A stretch of 64,000 bases of DNA from positions 297,734-361,733 of the forward strand of contig OMPR01000009.1 in NCBI GenBank assembly GCA_900313015.1. The letters are read 5' to 3'. Under the pieces are notes generated by a model. The model made no database searches, was not told the DNA's origin, and saw only the letters and a program-made list of their open reading frames with translations. Every line of letters starts with the position of its first letter. The first letter of the stretch is position 1. This document shows positions 15,726 through 25,409 of this stretch, piece after piece. The translations under genes and the position numbers were made by a program. The stretch comes from Rhodobacteraceae bacterium EL53. Its GTDB lineage: Bacteria > Pseudomonadota > Alphaproteobacteria > Rhodobacterales > Rhodobacteraceae.

Positions 15726-16784
15726 ATGCAAGGATCACGCATTCACTTCGAAAAAGTCACCAAGTCCTTCGGTACCGCCATTGCGCTTTCTGATTTTAAT
15801 CTCGACATTGCACCGGGTGAGTTCGTGACCTTGCTGGGGGCATCGGGCTCGGGCAAGTCTACCGCACTCAACATCTTGGCTGGGTTTTCCGACGCCACAT
15901 CGGGCGAGGTCTACATAGACGGTCGTCCGATGACAGGCGTGGCGCCTGAAAACCGCAACGTCGGCATGGTGTTTCAGAACTTTGCACTGTTTCCCCATAA
16001 ATCGGTGGCTGAGAATGTCGCCTTCCCGCTCAAGATGCGTAAGGTGCCCCGGGCCAAAATCGAACGCCGAGTGAAAGCCGCGCTGGAGATGGTACGTCTG
16101 GGCGAATTCGCCGCGCGCAAGCCGGCGGTTCTCTCGGGAGGTCAGCGCCAGCGTGTCGCTCTGGCGCGGGCTGTGGTGTTCGAGCCGCCGGTTCTGTTGA
16201 TGGATGAATGTCTTTCGGCGCTGGACCTGAAGTTGCGTGAAGAACTGCAAGACGAAATCCGCCGCATCCACCGCGAGATCGGCACCACGGTTCTGTTCGT
16301 GACACATGACCAGACCGAAGCGCTGACCATGTCCGACCGGATTGCTATCCTGGAAGGCGGCAAGATTGTACAGATCGATGCACCCGAGGCGCTTTATGAC
16401 CGTCCGCGTACCCGGTTCGTCGCCGACTTCATTGGCCAGTCAAACATGTTTGATCTGGCAACTGTGCAAAACGGGCAGGCCGATGTGCCGGATATGGGGA
16501 TCACCATCCCCGTGGTCGACGCAAACGCCGTTGCAATCAGCCTGCGCCCGGAACGTATCCGCGTGGTCCTTGGCGATGCACCGGCTGACAAATCCGTTTT
16601 CGAAGGGGTCGTGGAGGACGAGACCTTTTTTGGCCCCGTTGTCGCGCAAACAGTGCGCCTGGCCTCTGGCCGGGTGCTGGACGTGCGCAGTCAACGCTCG
16701 GGGCATGACCGCCTGCCGCATGCAGGCGAAACCATCAGGCTGGCTTTCGATCCAGCGGATGCCGCGCCTCTGGCGGCTGACTGA
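15726..16784 (+). CDS. ABC transporter ATP-binding subunit (PotA type)
   Basis: I take the ATG at 15726, giving 352 residues beginning MQGSRIHFEKVTKSFG; an upstream in-frame start would lie inside the operator. Motifs: Walker A GASGSGKST (38-46), signature LSGGQRQRVALARA, Walker B LLMDECLSALD (Cys in place of the usual Pro after Glu), and VTHDQTEALT. The C-terminal OB-fold (TOBE) region carries SLRPERIRVV. This is the polyamine/iron/carboxylate importer class. The following genes supply the binding protein and two permeases, so the importer is complete. Confidence 0.92.
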   Translation: MQGSRIHFEKVTKSFGTAIALSDFNLDIAPGEFVTLLGASGSGKSTALNILAGFSDATSGEVYIDGRPMTGVAPENRNVGMVFQNFALFPHKSVAENVAFPLKMRKVPRAKIERRVKAALEMVRLGEFAARKPAVLSGGQRQRVALARAVVFEPPVLLMDECLSALDLKLREELQDEIRRIHREIGTTVLFVTHDQTEALTMSDRIAILEGGKIVQIDAPEALYDRPRTRFVADFIGQSNMFDLATVQNGQADVPDMGITIPVVDANAVAISLRPERIRVVLGDAPADKSVFEGVVEDETFFGPVVAQTVRLASGRVLDVRSQRSGHDRLPHAGETIRLAFDPADAAPLAAD

Positions 16785-16811
16785 TTTTTCAGAGTTCAAC
16801 GGGAGAGAACC

Positions 16812-17864
16812 ATGAAACTCACCAAGACCCTCACCGCGTTCACGCTGGGCGCGACCATGGCGGCAAGTGCTGCCTTTGCTGAAGGCACCCTGACCTATGC
16901 AGGGTCGGGCGGTGGCCTGGCCCAGGTGATGAAAGGCGTGTTTGACGACCCGTTCACTGCCGAAACCGGAATTGCCGTGAATGCATTGGCCACCTCTGAC
17001 CGCGCTTCGGCGCTGAAGGCCATGCAGGTCGCGGGTAAGGTCACCTGGGACGTGACCGAGCTGAACCCGATCGAATACGCCACCGCTTCGCTTTCGGGCT
17101 GGCTGGCCCCGTTGGATTGGTCGGTTATGGACCCGAACAACGCGCTGCCGGATGACGCCAAACTGGCGGATGCCGGGATCGCGGCGACCTTCTCGACCGT
17201 CATGGCCGTGCGCACTGACAAATTGCCCGAGGGCAAGCAGATGACCTCCTGGGCAGATTTCTGGAATGTAGAAGGCTTTCCCGGTGGCCGCGCGTTGCAG
17301 AACCAACCGATCGACAATCTTGAATTTGCTCTGATCGCCGATGGCGTGGCCCCGGCGGATGTCTATACCGTTTTGGCCACCGAAGAAGGCCAGGACCGTG
17401 CCTTTGCCAAGTTGGACGAGATCAAGCCGCATATCGCTGTCTGGTGGACCGCTGGGGCGCAGCCGGTACAGATGCTGTCAGATGGCGAAGTTGCCTATAC
17501 TTCTGCGTGGAACGGCCGCATCGCCAAGCTGGCAGCCGAAGGTGTGCCGGTAACGATCAACTGGAATGGCGGTGGCATCAAGGCGTCCTACGTGGCCATC
17601 GTGAAGGGCTCCGAGAACGTTGAAGCCGGCCAGAAATACATCAGCTTCATGATGACCAGCCCCGAACGCGCCGCCCAGTTCGCCTCAATGGTGCCCTACC
17701 CGGGCATGGTGAAGGGTCTTTATGACCATATCCCGGCTGAAAAAGGCACAATGATGCCGACCCACCCCAACAATGTGGGCGATCAGTTCGTCACCAATGC
17801 CCTTTTCTGGGGCAAGAACCTGGGGCCCCTGAAGGAACGCTGGGAAGACTGGATCCTAGAATAA
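16812..17864 (+). CDS. PotD/PotF-like periplasmic binding protein
   Basis: A 350-residue exported protein with signal peptide MKLTKTLTAFTLGATMAASAAFA (cleavage after residue 23) listed here only by its ends: MKLTKTLTA to SAAFA. The fold features of the polyamine-type binders are visible: LTYAGSGGGLAQVMKGVFDDPFTAETGI, KVTWDVTELNPIEYATA and VAYTSAWNGRIAKLAAEG. Members of this family carry polyamines but also many other amines and acids. The linked CoA-ligase and hydratase genes argue for a carboxylate rather than spermidine. An AGGGAGAGAACC-like ribosome site (CGGGAGAGAACC) precedes the start. Confidence 0.9.
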   Translation: MKLTKTLTAFTLGATMAASAAFAEGTLTYAGSGGGLAQVMKGVFDDPFTAETGIAVNALATSDRASALKAMQVAGKVTWDVTELNPIEYATASLSGWLAPLDWSVMDPNNALPDDAKLADAGIAATFSTVMAVRTDKLPEGKQMTSWADFWNVEGFPGGRALQNQPIDNLEFALIADGVAPADVYTVLATEEGQDRAFAKLDEIKPHIAVWWTAGAQPVQMLSDGEVAYTSAWNGRIAKLAAEGVPVTINWNGGGIKASYVAIVKGSENVEAGQKYISFMMTSPERAAQFASMVPYPGMVKGLYDHIPAEKGTMMPTHPNNVGDQFVTNALFWGKNLGPLKERWEDWILE

Positions 17865-17928
17865 TCCACCTCTCTCTTGGGTCACCACCACTCCACGATG
17901 GCCCGCTCTTTCCTTTCGGAGCTGACCG

Positions 17929-18750
17929 ATGAGCAAACGGCTAACATTACTGCCCGGCATTGCGCTGATCCTCATACTGTTCCTGATCCCCGTTGGGATC
18001 GTGTTTCAGCAGGGGCTGTTCGATCCGGCTTTCACGATCGAGCATTTCACCCGCTTTGCCACCCGCGGCGCCTATATGCGGATTTTCTGGAACACGCTTC
18101 AGGTGTCGGCGGTGGTCGCCTTGGCCTGTCTGCTGATCGGCTATCCGATCGCCTATTTCATCGTCCGCCAGCCCACTGCACGCCGCCCGTTCCTGATGTT
18201 CCTGGTGCTGGTGCCGATGTGGATGTCGATCCTGGCGCGGACCTATGCCTGGATGGTGGTGCTGGGCAAGGAAGGCATCATCAACCAGACGCTGATAGCA
18301 CTTGGCATCATCGACACACCCATTCAAATGCTATTCACCACCGGTGCGGTCTATGTGGGCATGGTGCAGATCATGTTACCGATCCTGATCGTGACCTGTT
18401 TTTCATCCATGACCGAGATCGACCAATCGCTGCTGCGCGCGGCCCGGATCATGGGCGCCAGCCCACGCAAAGCTTTCCGTGAAGTGTTCCTGCCCCTTTC
18501 CGCCGAGGGCGCAATCACCGGCACGCTGATCGTGTTCATCCTGTCGATGGGATTCTTTATCGTCCCCGCACTGATAGGCGGACGCAAGGACACGATGATG
18601 GCCAACGTCATCAGCGGACAGGTCAGCCAGACCAATTGGGGCTTTGCCGCCGCCCTGGCCATCGTGCTTCTGGCCGCTACCCTTTTGATCCTGACACTTG
18701 TGCGCGGTGCCTCGGCCAAGCTGGTGCACCACCATGAGGAGGCCCACTGA
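17929..18750 (+). CDS. ABC transporter permease (PotB type)
   Basis: A 273-residue protein with six predicted spans, first span LLPGIALILILFLIPVGIVF, and the coupling loop SLLRAARIMGASPRKAFREV followed by FLPLS. The LIGGRKDTMMANVI segment near residue 220 is characteristic of PotB/PotC-class permeases. The ribosome site CGGAG is 9 bp upstream. Its TGA overlaps the ATG of the next permease (TGATG), so the pair is translationally coupled. Confidence 0.92.
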   Translation: MSKRLTLLPGIALILILFLIPVGIVFQQGLFDPAFTIEHFTRFATRGAYMRIFWNTLQVSAVVALACLLIGYPIAYFIVRQPTARRPFLMFLVLVPMWMSILARTYAWMVVLGKEGIINQTLIALGIIDTPIQMLFTTGAVYVGMVQIMLPILIVTCFSSMTEIDQSLLRAARIMGASPRKAFREVFLPLSAEGAITGTLIVFILSMGFFIVPALIGGRKDTMMANVISGQVSQTNWGFAAALAIVLLAATLLILTLVRGASAKLVHHHEEAH

Positions 18751-19538
18751 TGCGTGACAGAAATTTCCTCTTGCCGGTCTTCTACTTGCTGGTCGTTCTC
18801 TTCCTGTTCTTCCCGATCCTGATCGTGGTTCCAATCTCCTTCTCGAACGGGCGCTTTCTGAGCTTTCCCCCGGAAGAATTCGGCCTGCGCTGGTATCGCG
18901 CTTATTTCTCTGATCCGGTGTGGATGTCGGCAACATTCCGTTCGCTGCGCGTGGCGCTGGGGGCCAGCATCCTCGCCACCTTTGTGGGTACGCTTTCGGT
19001 TGTCGGACTTGGCCGTCGCCGCACCAAGACAAGCGGCTTCCTGACCGCCATCTTTGTGGCCCCCGCCATCGTGCCCAACATCATCGTCGCGCTGGGTGTG
19101 TTCATCTTCGCCATTCGCCTTGGTGTCAGCGACAATGAATTCACCCTGGTCTGCGCCCATGCGGCGATTGGCCTGCCATTCGTGGTGTTGATGGTCGGTT
19201 CGGCCTATCGCCAGATCGACCCAACGCTGGAGCGCGCGGCGCGGATCATGGGGGCCGGTCCGGTGCGCGCGTTTCTAACGGCCACTCTGCCGCCGTTGAC
19301 GCCGGCAATCCTGTCGGCAGGTATCTTTGCTTTCTTCGTCAGCTTTGACGAGCTGATCATCTCGCTCTTCCTGATGTCGAGCGCCGAAACCCTGCCAATG
19401 CGCACCTGGAATGACCTGCGCTTTGAAATCAACCCTACCATTGCTGCCGTCAGCGTGTTCTTCGTGCTGGTGACCACCGTCGCCATGTCAAGCACCGAAC
19501 TGCTGCGCCGCCGCGCGGAAAAGAAAAACGCGGCCTGA
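18750..19538 (+). CDS. ABC transporter permease (PotC type)
   Basis: A 262-residue inner-membrane protein, six predicted spans, with the coupling loop TLERAARIMGAGPVRAFLTA then TLPPLTP and the family motif SFDELIISLFLMSSAETLPM, which is typical of PotC. The C-terminus ends in a basic tail (LLRRRAEKKNAA). It closes the transporter part of the operon; 23 bp later comes the enoyl-CoA hydratase gene with GGAGACC upstream, so transport and metabolism appear to be on one transcript. Confidence 0.92.
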   Translation: MRDRNFLLPVFYLLVVLFLFFPILIVVPISFSNGRFLSFPPEEFGLRWYRAYFSDPVWMSATFRSLRVALGASILATFVGTLSVVGLGRRRTKTSGFLTAIFVAPAIVPNIIVALGVFIFAIRLGVSDNEFTLVCAHAAIGLPFVVLMVGSAYRQIDPTLERAARIMGAGPVRAFLTATLPPLTPAILSAGIFAFFVSFDELIISLFLMSSAETLPMRTWNDLRFEINPTIAAVSVFFVLVTTVAMSSTELLRRRAEKKNAA

Positions 19539-19561
19539 CCGCATAAGACCGGAGACCCGAC

Positions 19562-20344
19562 ATGCTGAGATACGAAAAATCCGGCCATATCGCCACGATC
19601 ACAATCGACAACCCGCCGGTGAATGTCTTCACCCCTGCGATGCACAAGCAGATGTTTGAGATCTTGCAGGAATTCAACGCAGACCGTGATGTTTACTGCG
19701 GTATCCTGACTGGCGCCGGGGACCGGTCTTTCAGCGCCGGAGACGACATCAAATCGAAACGCCCCGACCGCACCCGCGAAGAGGTTGTCGAACGTCATCT
19801 GACCCCGTCACGGTCCTTCGACACCGAGGAATATCCAGGGTGGGAGCATGAGGTCATGACCATGCAACGCTACAAGCCCATCGTTGGTGCCGCGAACGGA
19901 TACTGTTTCGGGCAGGGTTTCATCTATTTCAACCTGCTCACCGACATTCGCTATGCCGCGACCACCGCAGTTTTTGGAATGCCCGAAATCGCCTATGGGA
20001 TGGGTGGAGCCGGCGCAGCCCTGTCACTGGGCAAGATGGTCCCGCATGTCGCCGCAATGGAATTGCTGCTTCTGGGCGAGAAGATAGACGCTGAAAAAGC
20101 CCAGAGACTGTTCCTGGTGAATGATGTGGTTGCCCCCGACAAGCTGATGGAAAAAACGCAGGCGGCTGCCGAACGCATCGCTTCGCATCCTCCCTTGGGT
20201 ATTCGGGTCGAGATGGAAAGCTATCAGCGTGGCTTTGACATGAGCCGTTCTGACAGCATGGCCATGGCCGGCCACATGTACCGTCTGGCACGCTCAGTGC
20301 AGCCAGCCCAGCCACCTCTGGCCGATCAGGATGCGGAGGAATGA
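19562..20344 (+). CDS. Enoyl-CoA hydratase/isomerase (crotonase) family protein
   Basis: A 260-residue crotonase-fold protein. The two oxyanion-hole segments are present: FSAGDDIKSK (about 59-68) and ANGYCFGQGFIYFNLLTDIRYA (about 108-129), where GQG replaces the more usual GGG. Catalytic Glu equivalents may be in FGMPEIAYGMGGAG. Crotonase proteins act on CoA thioesters by hydration, isomerisation or hydrolysis. It overlaps the acyl-CoA ligase by 4 bp (ATGA). A reasonable role is the second metabolic step on a substrate imported by the adjacent transporter and activated by the ligase. Confidence 0.88.
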   Translation: MLRYEKSGHIATITIDNPPVNVFTPAMHKQMFEILQEFNADRDVYCGILTGAGDRSFSAGDDIKSKRPDRTREEVVERHLTPSRSFDTEEYPGWEHEVMTMQRYKPIVGAANGYCFGQGFIYFNLLTDIRYAATTAVFGMPEIAYGMGGAGAALSLGKMVPHVAAMELLLLGEKIDAEKAQRLFLVNDVVAPDKLMEKTQAAAERIASHPPLGIRVEMESYQRGFDMSRSDSMAMAGHMYRLARSVQPAQPPLADQDAEE

Positions 20345-21978
20345 TGACACATCCCGGACAGATTGAAGTGGAGAGTCTGGCTACTGAGTTGGATGCGACC
20401 GGCTTTCCTGAGAACCTGCCCACCTTCTGCGCAACTCAGGCAGAAAAATACGGCGATGCGATTGCCATCGACTATTTCCAGGATGGTGTGCAGCTCAGTT
20501 ATCGCGCGCTGCACCAAAGGTCGAACCGAGTGGCCGCCAACCTGCTGAAGCGCGGCTACCGCAAAGGTGCGCATATCGCGGTGATGCTGCCCAACGGCCC
20601 GGCCTCGGTGCTGATCTGGTTTGCGATCATGAAGATCGGCGCGGTGATCGTGCCGGTGAACACCGCTTATCGCGGCAAGGAGCTCGATTTCATCCTCAAC
20701 CAGTCTGACGCACAGGCGTTGATTATCGGGGACCAGTTCCAGGAAGCCTTCCGGGAAATGAAAGCCTGCCCCGACCTGCTGAGCGATCCGATTGTCGTCC
20801 TGAGCGGCGAATTGGGTGGCCTGGAAAACGGCGGCGAACTGGTCAAATTCGACCCCGGCTATCCGGTCATAGCGACCGACCTTGCCAATCTGCAATACAC
20901 GTCAGGCACCACCGGCTTCCCCAAGGGCTGCATGTTGGCCCAGGACTACTGGCTCGTGCTCAGCCACTCGATTGCCCAGGTGCACAATCACTACGGCAAC
21001 ACGCGCCTGTTCTTCTGGGCCCCGTTTTTCTACATGGACGGGCAATGGTCATTCCTGTCCGCCATGGCGACCGGAGGCACCGCGATTATCGCTTCGAAGA
21101 TGAGCCTTACGAAGTTCCTTGGCTGGATGCATGAACAAGACGCTCATTACTGTGTCCTGCCGGAACCGATCCTGAAGGCGGTTCCCCCGACCACTGAAGA
21201 TGCCAAGATACCCTTGAAATTCGTGCACGCATTTGGCTGGCGCCCTTCTGCCCGGGCCGAGGCCGAGGCCCGCTTCACCCTGGTGGCGCGCGACAGTTTC
21301 GGCATGACGGAAGTCGGCCCCGCGATCATCTGCCCCGAGGCAAGTGGGGAGAAGCTGGAGCAGAACACCTGCGGTGTGGCCGCCCCCTATCGTGAAACCC
21401 GTGTTGTAGATGAGAACGGCGCGGAATGTGCACCCGGAGAGCCGGGTGAGCTACAAATCCGCGGCCGAGGGATCATGTTGGGCTATTACAAAAGGCCTGA
21501 TGCCAATGCCGATAATTTCGATGGCGACTGGTTCCGCTCGGGCGACTTGTTCGTCAAGGATGCCGATGGTTACCATCGTATCGTCGGGCGCCTGAAAGAA
21601 ATGATAAAACGCGCGGGTGAGAACATCTCGGCGACTGAGATCGAAGCTGCCATGCGCGAAGCCACTGAAATTGCCGAAGCGGCGGCGATTTCTGTTCCTG
21701 ATGAGATGAGGCGGGAAGAGGTAATGGTGGTCCTAAAGCTGGCCGACGGGTTTGGTGAAGATGACTTCACAGCCGAGCGACTATTGGACCACAGCACGAG
21801 GCTGGCCGCTTTCAAACGACCTCGATATTTCGCCTTTGTCGAGGAGTTTCCCCGCACCGCGACGAACAAGATCGCAAAGAAGCAGCTATCTGTGACACAC
21901 CTGATCGGGAGCGTGTTTGATTGCGAAAGCATGAAATTGGTTGAGGCAACGAAGGCGAGAAATCTGATAGGCAGATGA
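20341..21978 (+). CDS. ATP-dependent acyl-CoA ligase (ANL superfamily)
   Basis: A 545-residue adenylate-forming enzyme. The P-loop reads YTSGTTGFPKGCM (about 185-197), the adenine/acyl motif FGMTEVGP (about 320), the hinge region WFRSGDLFVKDADGYHRIVGRLKEMIKRAGENIS and the catalytic Lys in NKIAKKQL near residue 517. It resembles the CaiC/long-chain ligase branch in general layout but the acid is not identifiable. The tail after NKIAKKQL is about 28 residues. It is the last gene of the operon and has no detectable sorting signal, so it works in the cytoplasm. Confidence 0.9.
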   Translation: MMTHPGQIEVESLATELDATGFPENLPTFCATQAEKYGDAIAIDYFQDGVQLSYRALHQRSNRVAANLLKRGYRKGAHIAVMLPNGPASVLIWFAIMKIGAVIVPVNTAYRGKELDFILNQSDAQALIIGDQFQEAFREMKACPDLLSDPIVVLSGELGGLENGGELVKFDPGYPVIATDLANLQYTSGTTGFPKGCMLAQDYWLVLSHSIAQVHNHYGNTRLFFWAPFFYMDGQWSFLSAMATGGTAIIASKMSLTKFLGWMHEQDAHYCVLPEPILKAVPPTTEDAKIPLKFVHAFGWRPSARAEAEARFTLVARDSFGMTEVGPAIICPEASGEKLEQNTCGVAAPYRETRVVDENGAECAPGEPGELQIRGRGIMLGYYKRPDANADNFDGDWFRSGDLFVKDADGYHRIVGRLKEMIKRAGENISATEIEAAMREATEIAEAAAISVPDEMRREEVMVVLKLADGFGEDDFTAERLLDHSTRLAAFKRPRYFAFVEEFPRTATNKIAKKQLSVTHLIGSVFDCESMKLVEATKARNLIGR

Positions 21979-22361
21979 TTCTTGATACCGCGATTTCGAT
22001 AGCCCCCACAATTTCAAAGCAGACATGCCAATTACCACCCTGAGGAAATGCAATCGACTTTGGGTGCGCATAAGAACTGAAAATACCAATTCAGCCCAAA
22101 ATAGCATACACTAAGTCTCGAGAGCCCGTGCGTTTCTCGGGTCCGATAGTTCGATGATAAGTTCTAAATGTGGATATTATTAGCGAACACATATCGATAT
22201 TAGGTATGCGCGCGCGCATTCCTTTAGATAGGATGTAGTCTCTGCTGAAATCCCGCTTGTTCAACGAAGAAAGAGTAACACAGCAACAATTAGCCTCATT
22301 GTCCTTGCCGCTGCGTATTCACTCATCAGGTAGTCTGCAGATTCATGCACCCTCTAATTCA
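21979..22361. other. Intergenic, convergent genes, no gene seen
   Basis: No convincing coding sequence. A weak stem (CTCGAGA with TCTCGGG, about 22116-22140) lacks a T run; it could help end transcription of the acyl-CoA operon. A CGCGCGCG run occurs near 22210. The base composition is AT-richer than the flanking operon. Confidence 0.55.
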
Positions 22362-24582
22362 TCATTTGTGCTTACCATCGCTAATTTCGGCAGCCTCTGC
22401 CACAGCAGCGGAAATGGCTTGTTTATTGACTTCATTCGAAAGGTTCCCGTTCTCGCTCCCAGGCATGTTGACACGCACCTCCTTACGGGCGAATTCGATA
22501 CCATTATCGTCAAAGGCTTTCTGCACCTTGTTGTAGATGTCTTTGCGGATAGTAAACTGTGTTCCAGGCTTGGCGGTGAACTTGCCCCGCAAAACGATCC
22601 CCACATCGTTCACATCAGCGACACCCTGAGATTTGAAGGGCGCTAGCATGTTTTCAGCATGTGCTGGGTTCTCCATTAGCTCCTGTCCGATACGCTTGAA
22701 GATCTTACGAACTTTTTCGAGATTTGTATCAAAGGGAACCGTGAACTTGAGCTTCATAATCACCCAGTCGCGACTATGATTTGTGAGCTTAGCAATTTCT
22801 CCGTAGGGAACGATGTGAACAGGACCCGTGGCATCACGAAGGCGTAATGACCTGATCGAGATTTGTTCAATCGAACCGAGCGTCCCGCCCACGTCAACAA
22901 ACTCGCCAACTCGAAATGCGTCGTCCAACAAAAAGAACACACCTGCAACGACGTCTTTCACCAAGGTCTGCGCACCAAACCCGATTGCAAGTCCCAAGAC
23001 CCCTGCACCCGCTAACAAAGGAGCAATATTAATGCCAAGTTGTGAAATCGCCAAAAGTACAGTGATTGTCACAATTGTAACCTGAAGAGCCATATGAATT
23101 AGCGGCAAAACCGAAGCCAAGCGACTTTTTCCAGCTCCTCCCGCTTCCACGTCTTCACCCTGTTCGTCGGCAGGCTGTTCCTCTGCTAGTTTGTTGTTAA
23201 CCCAAAGATTGACGAATTCCCAAACAATGTAACCGGCGGCAATGACCAACAAGAATTGCACACCATTTGCAGCTACATTCTGGCCAAGGCTACCCTCCCT
23301 GAAATCTCCCATTGAAAGCCCCCAAAGCTTGCCAACGGCGAGAATAATAAACGCTGCCAACACAACCCGCCCAACACGAATATAACTAAACTTGATTTGC
23401 TCGACAGCGTTCAACGCAACTGCAGTTGTTCCCTTAGGTTTTGGCACAAGATGTTTGACAAACCCGCGCAACATAGTGTCCAAAAATGGTGCGGCAGCCA
23501 CCAATACAAGCCCTGCCAAAGCCTTTGCTGGAGGAATCGTTGTGACGCCGTTGGCCAACAATAGTTGCTGGGTCAACCAATTTAGGGATACGAGGATCAT
23601 TGAAACTTTTGGCCACCAACTGGCCATACGCTCGAGGCCAGAGGTTTGAGCTGTGTCCTCTCCCAACAGCATCGAAGTTAATCCGCCTCTTGCTCTCCAA
23701 GTGATGTACACGATCCAAGCATGGAGAAGCAGACCGATGCTAAACCGAAGACTATCCTTGTCATCAGAAGGGATGGCACCCAACTGGGTATTTAAAAAGA
23801 AAGCAACGCCAGTCACAATACCAAACGCGACAAAGTTCCTGTAGATGAACTGGGCTGTCCAGTCATCGGTCGTGACAGTTCGCAAATCAGGACGGTGCGG
23901 TGCCAGGATAAAACGAAATACAACACGGGCAACCAACGGCATTGTTAAAACAACCAGGATTAGGGCCGTCGCGAGGCTTCTGTCTGCCCCTTCAGGAAAA
24001 ACAAACTTCGCGATTAAAAATAGATGTAAAGATAAACACTACAAGTCCAATAGAATCTGCAACCAAGCGGGAGATTAAGACCTTGAGTTGAGAGGTCAGA
24101 TTGTCTGTCTTTTGATCTTTGTCATGAGGTTTGAGCCTGCCGATTCCCATTGAAGCCAAACGGCCTGCTGTAAAACCAAGCGCAACAACGAAGGCAAAAG
24201 CTCCAAAGAAAAATAAAATGCCACCCATACCGCGGGACTCAAAAAAATCAGATCCAAGAATTACAGTGCTTTTAACCAACCCCGGCATGTTGCGGATATT
24301 CTTACCTGCAGAGTTTGCGAAATTCGATCCCGTTTCACGTAACATCACCAAGAAACCGGGTTTCTTTGCCCCCGCCGGAGTCGCCACGATATTCTGTTCG
24401 ACAGACACGATTTTTAGAAAGTGCGCTAAAGCGTCAAATTGTTCTTCATTCAATTGAGAGTGAAGATCGTTTACGGTGTTCTGAACCTCAAAAACGCTAA
24501 CAGGAGTTGATTGAGCATATGCAGAGAAACTTGAATTTATGACAAAAAATATTGCCAATACGACCTGAATGAAGCGCATCAA
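22362..24582 (-). pseudogene. Large MscS-family mechanosensitive channel gene interrupted by a frameshift
   Basis: Two minus-strand frames make up one protein. The 5' frame (24582 to 23992, 196 residues) has a signal peptide ending SAYAQ, a periplasmic domain and a first span (GILFFFGAFAFVVALGFTAG), and runs into another span before stopping at NREVCFS. The 3' frame (to 22362) reads in from KFVFPEGADRSLATALILV, continues through further spans and the MscS pore and beta domain (AGAGVLGLAIGFGAQTLVKDVVAGVFFLLDDAF, then VGGTLGSIEQISIRSLRLRD). Joined near 24000-24035, at a T-rich run in the coding strand, they give about 740 residues, normal for this subfamily. The break may be real decay or a sequencing error; the rest of the gene is clean. 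Confidence 0.85.
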
Positions 24583-25062
24583 AATACAACTTTTATACTA
24601 TTAATCGCCTGCTTCAGGCTGGTTGCGGTGTTCATATTTTTCACCAATATCTATGTGTTTGTATTTGGAAACTATAAGGTTTCGATTGCTAGCGTTTTAC
24701 CTGAAGTAGAGCTTGCTTCCTGTCAACGGATCGCACGAGGCCCATGTCAGGTATTAAGGATAGTAGAGCTATCCGAAAGTATAGCTTTGGGTAAAGGTAC
24801 GCTTAGGAACTGTTTGTAATGAGGTTATTGCAATAACTGCCCTGCCGATTCAGACCTAAAAGGTTTTAGAAACATGTTCGAGCGTGATCGGAGTATTACT
24901 CGCCTCGTTGAAGCAAAAATGAATAACGAAGGGAAGCCGATCTACTTATCTTAGTGTGCCATGCTCTCGAGGTTTTTAAATTGAAGCGGGAAAACAATCT
25001 AATAATTGGCGCAATCGCATAAAGATAGATACGCTAATTCCGATTTTGGAGCGCTTGCTCAA
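24583..25062. other. Intergenic, AT-rich, no gene seen
   Basis: Promoter region of the MscS gene and AT-rich sequence with no supported gene. Short frames (for example 24628-24819) have no recognisable features. Confidence 0.55.
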
Positions 25063-25317
25063 CTTTGCAAAGGTTGCTATCTGCTCATCGCTGTCCTTGG
25101 CGCTGACCGCAACACTGGAGATTAAAGTCCAAAGCGTATGAAAGTCCGCTTTCGGGAAAATCGACATAAGGATTTGCTGTAGCGGCATTATGAGTGCCAT
25201 GTCTCCAACTAAGGCCCGCTTTGGGCTGTGAGCTGCCATCTGGCCGAAGTGGACCAAAGCAATCAATCTTGTGAAGTCCAAAATGACAGCTAGGCCTAGA
25301 AAGAGATCTTTGCAAAG
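25063..25317 (+). repeat. Dispersed intergenic repeat, copy C, bounded by CTTTGCAAAG
   Basis: A 255-bp stretch that begins and ends with the 10-bp palindrome CTTTGCAAAG (25063-25072 and 25308-25317). After the left palindrome comes GTTGCTATCTGCTCATCG then CTGTCCTTGG, closely matching copy D at 31253-31280. The shared core GCCCGCTTTGGGCTG lies at 25214-25228. Inner parts are diverged from copy D, though the order of blocks is the same. Confidence 0.75.
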
Positions 25318-25409
25318 TTGCGAGAACAGTCCAAACCAGCCATTCTCCGAGCGTTAGAAATGCTGCAGGTGCCGTTCGCTTTGCTGACATTTACGCAATC
25401 GCGTTCCAA

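Noticed and set aside
16440..17432. 330-codon minus-strand frame opposite the PotA/PotD genes
   Set aside because: Spans parts of two real genes on the other strand; composition is that of a shadow frame.
15726..21978. Carnitine degradation operon (cai) interpretation
   Set aside because: A CaiC/CaiD-like ligase and hydratase pair is present in outline, but no CaiA dehydrogenase or CaiB CoA-transferase, and the residue patterns are generic.
24976..25390. Two minus-strand frames of about 101 codons
   Set aside because: They are inside repeat copy C and have no protein family resemblance.
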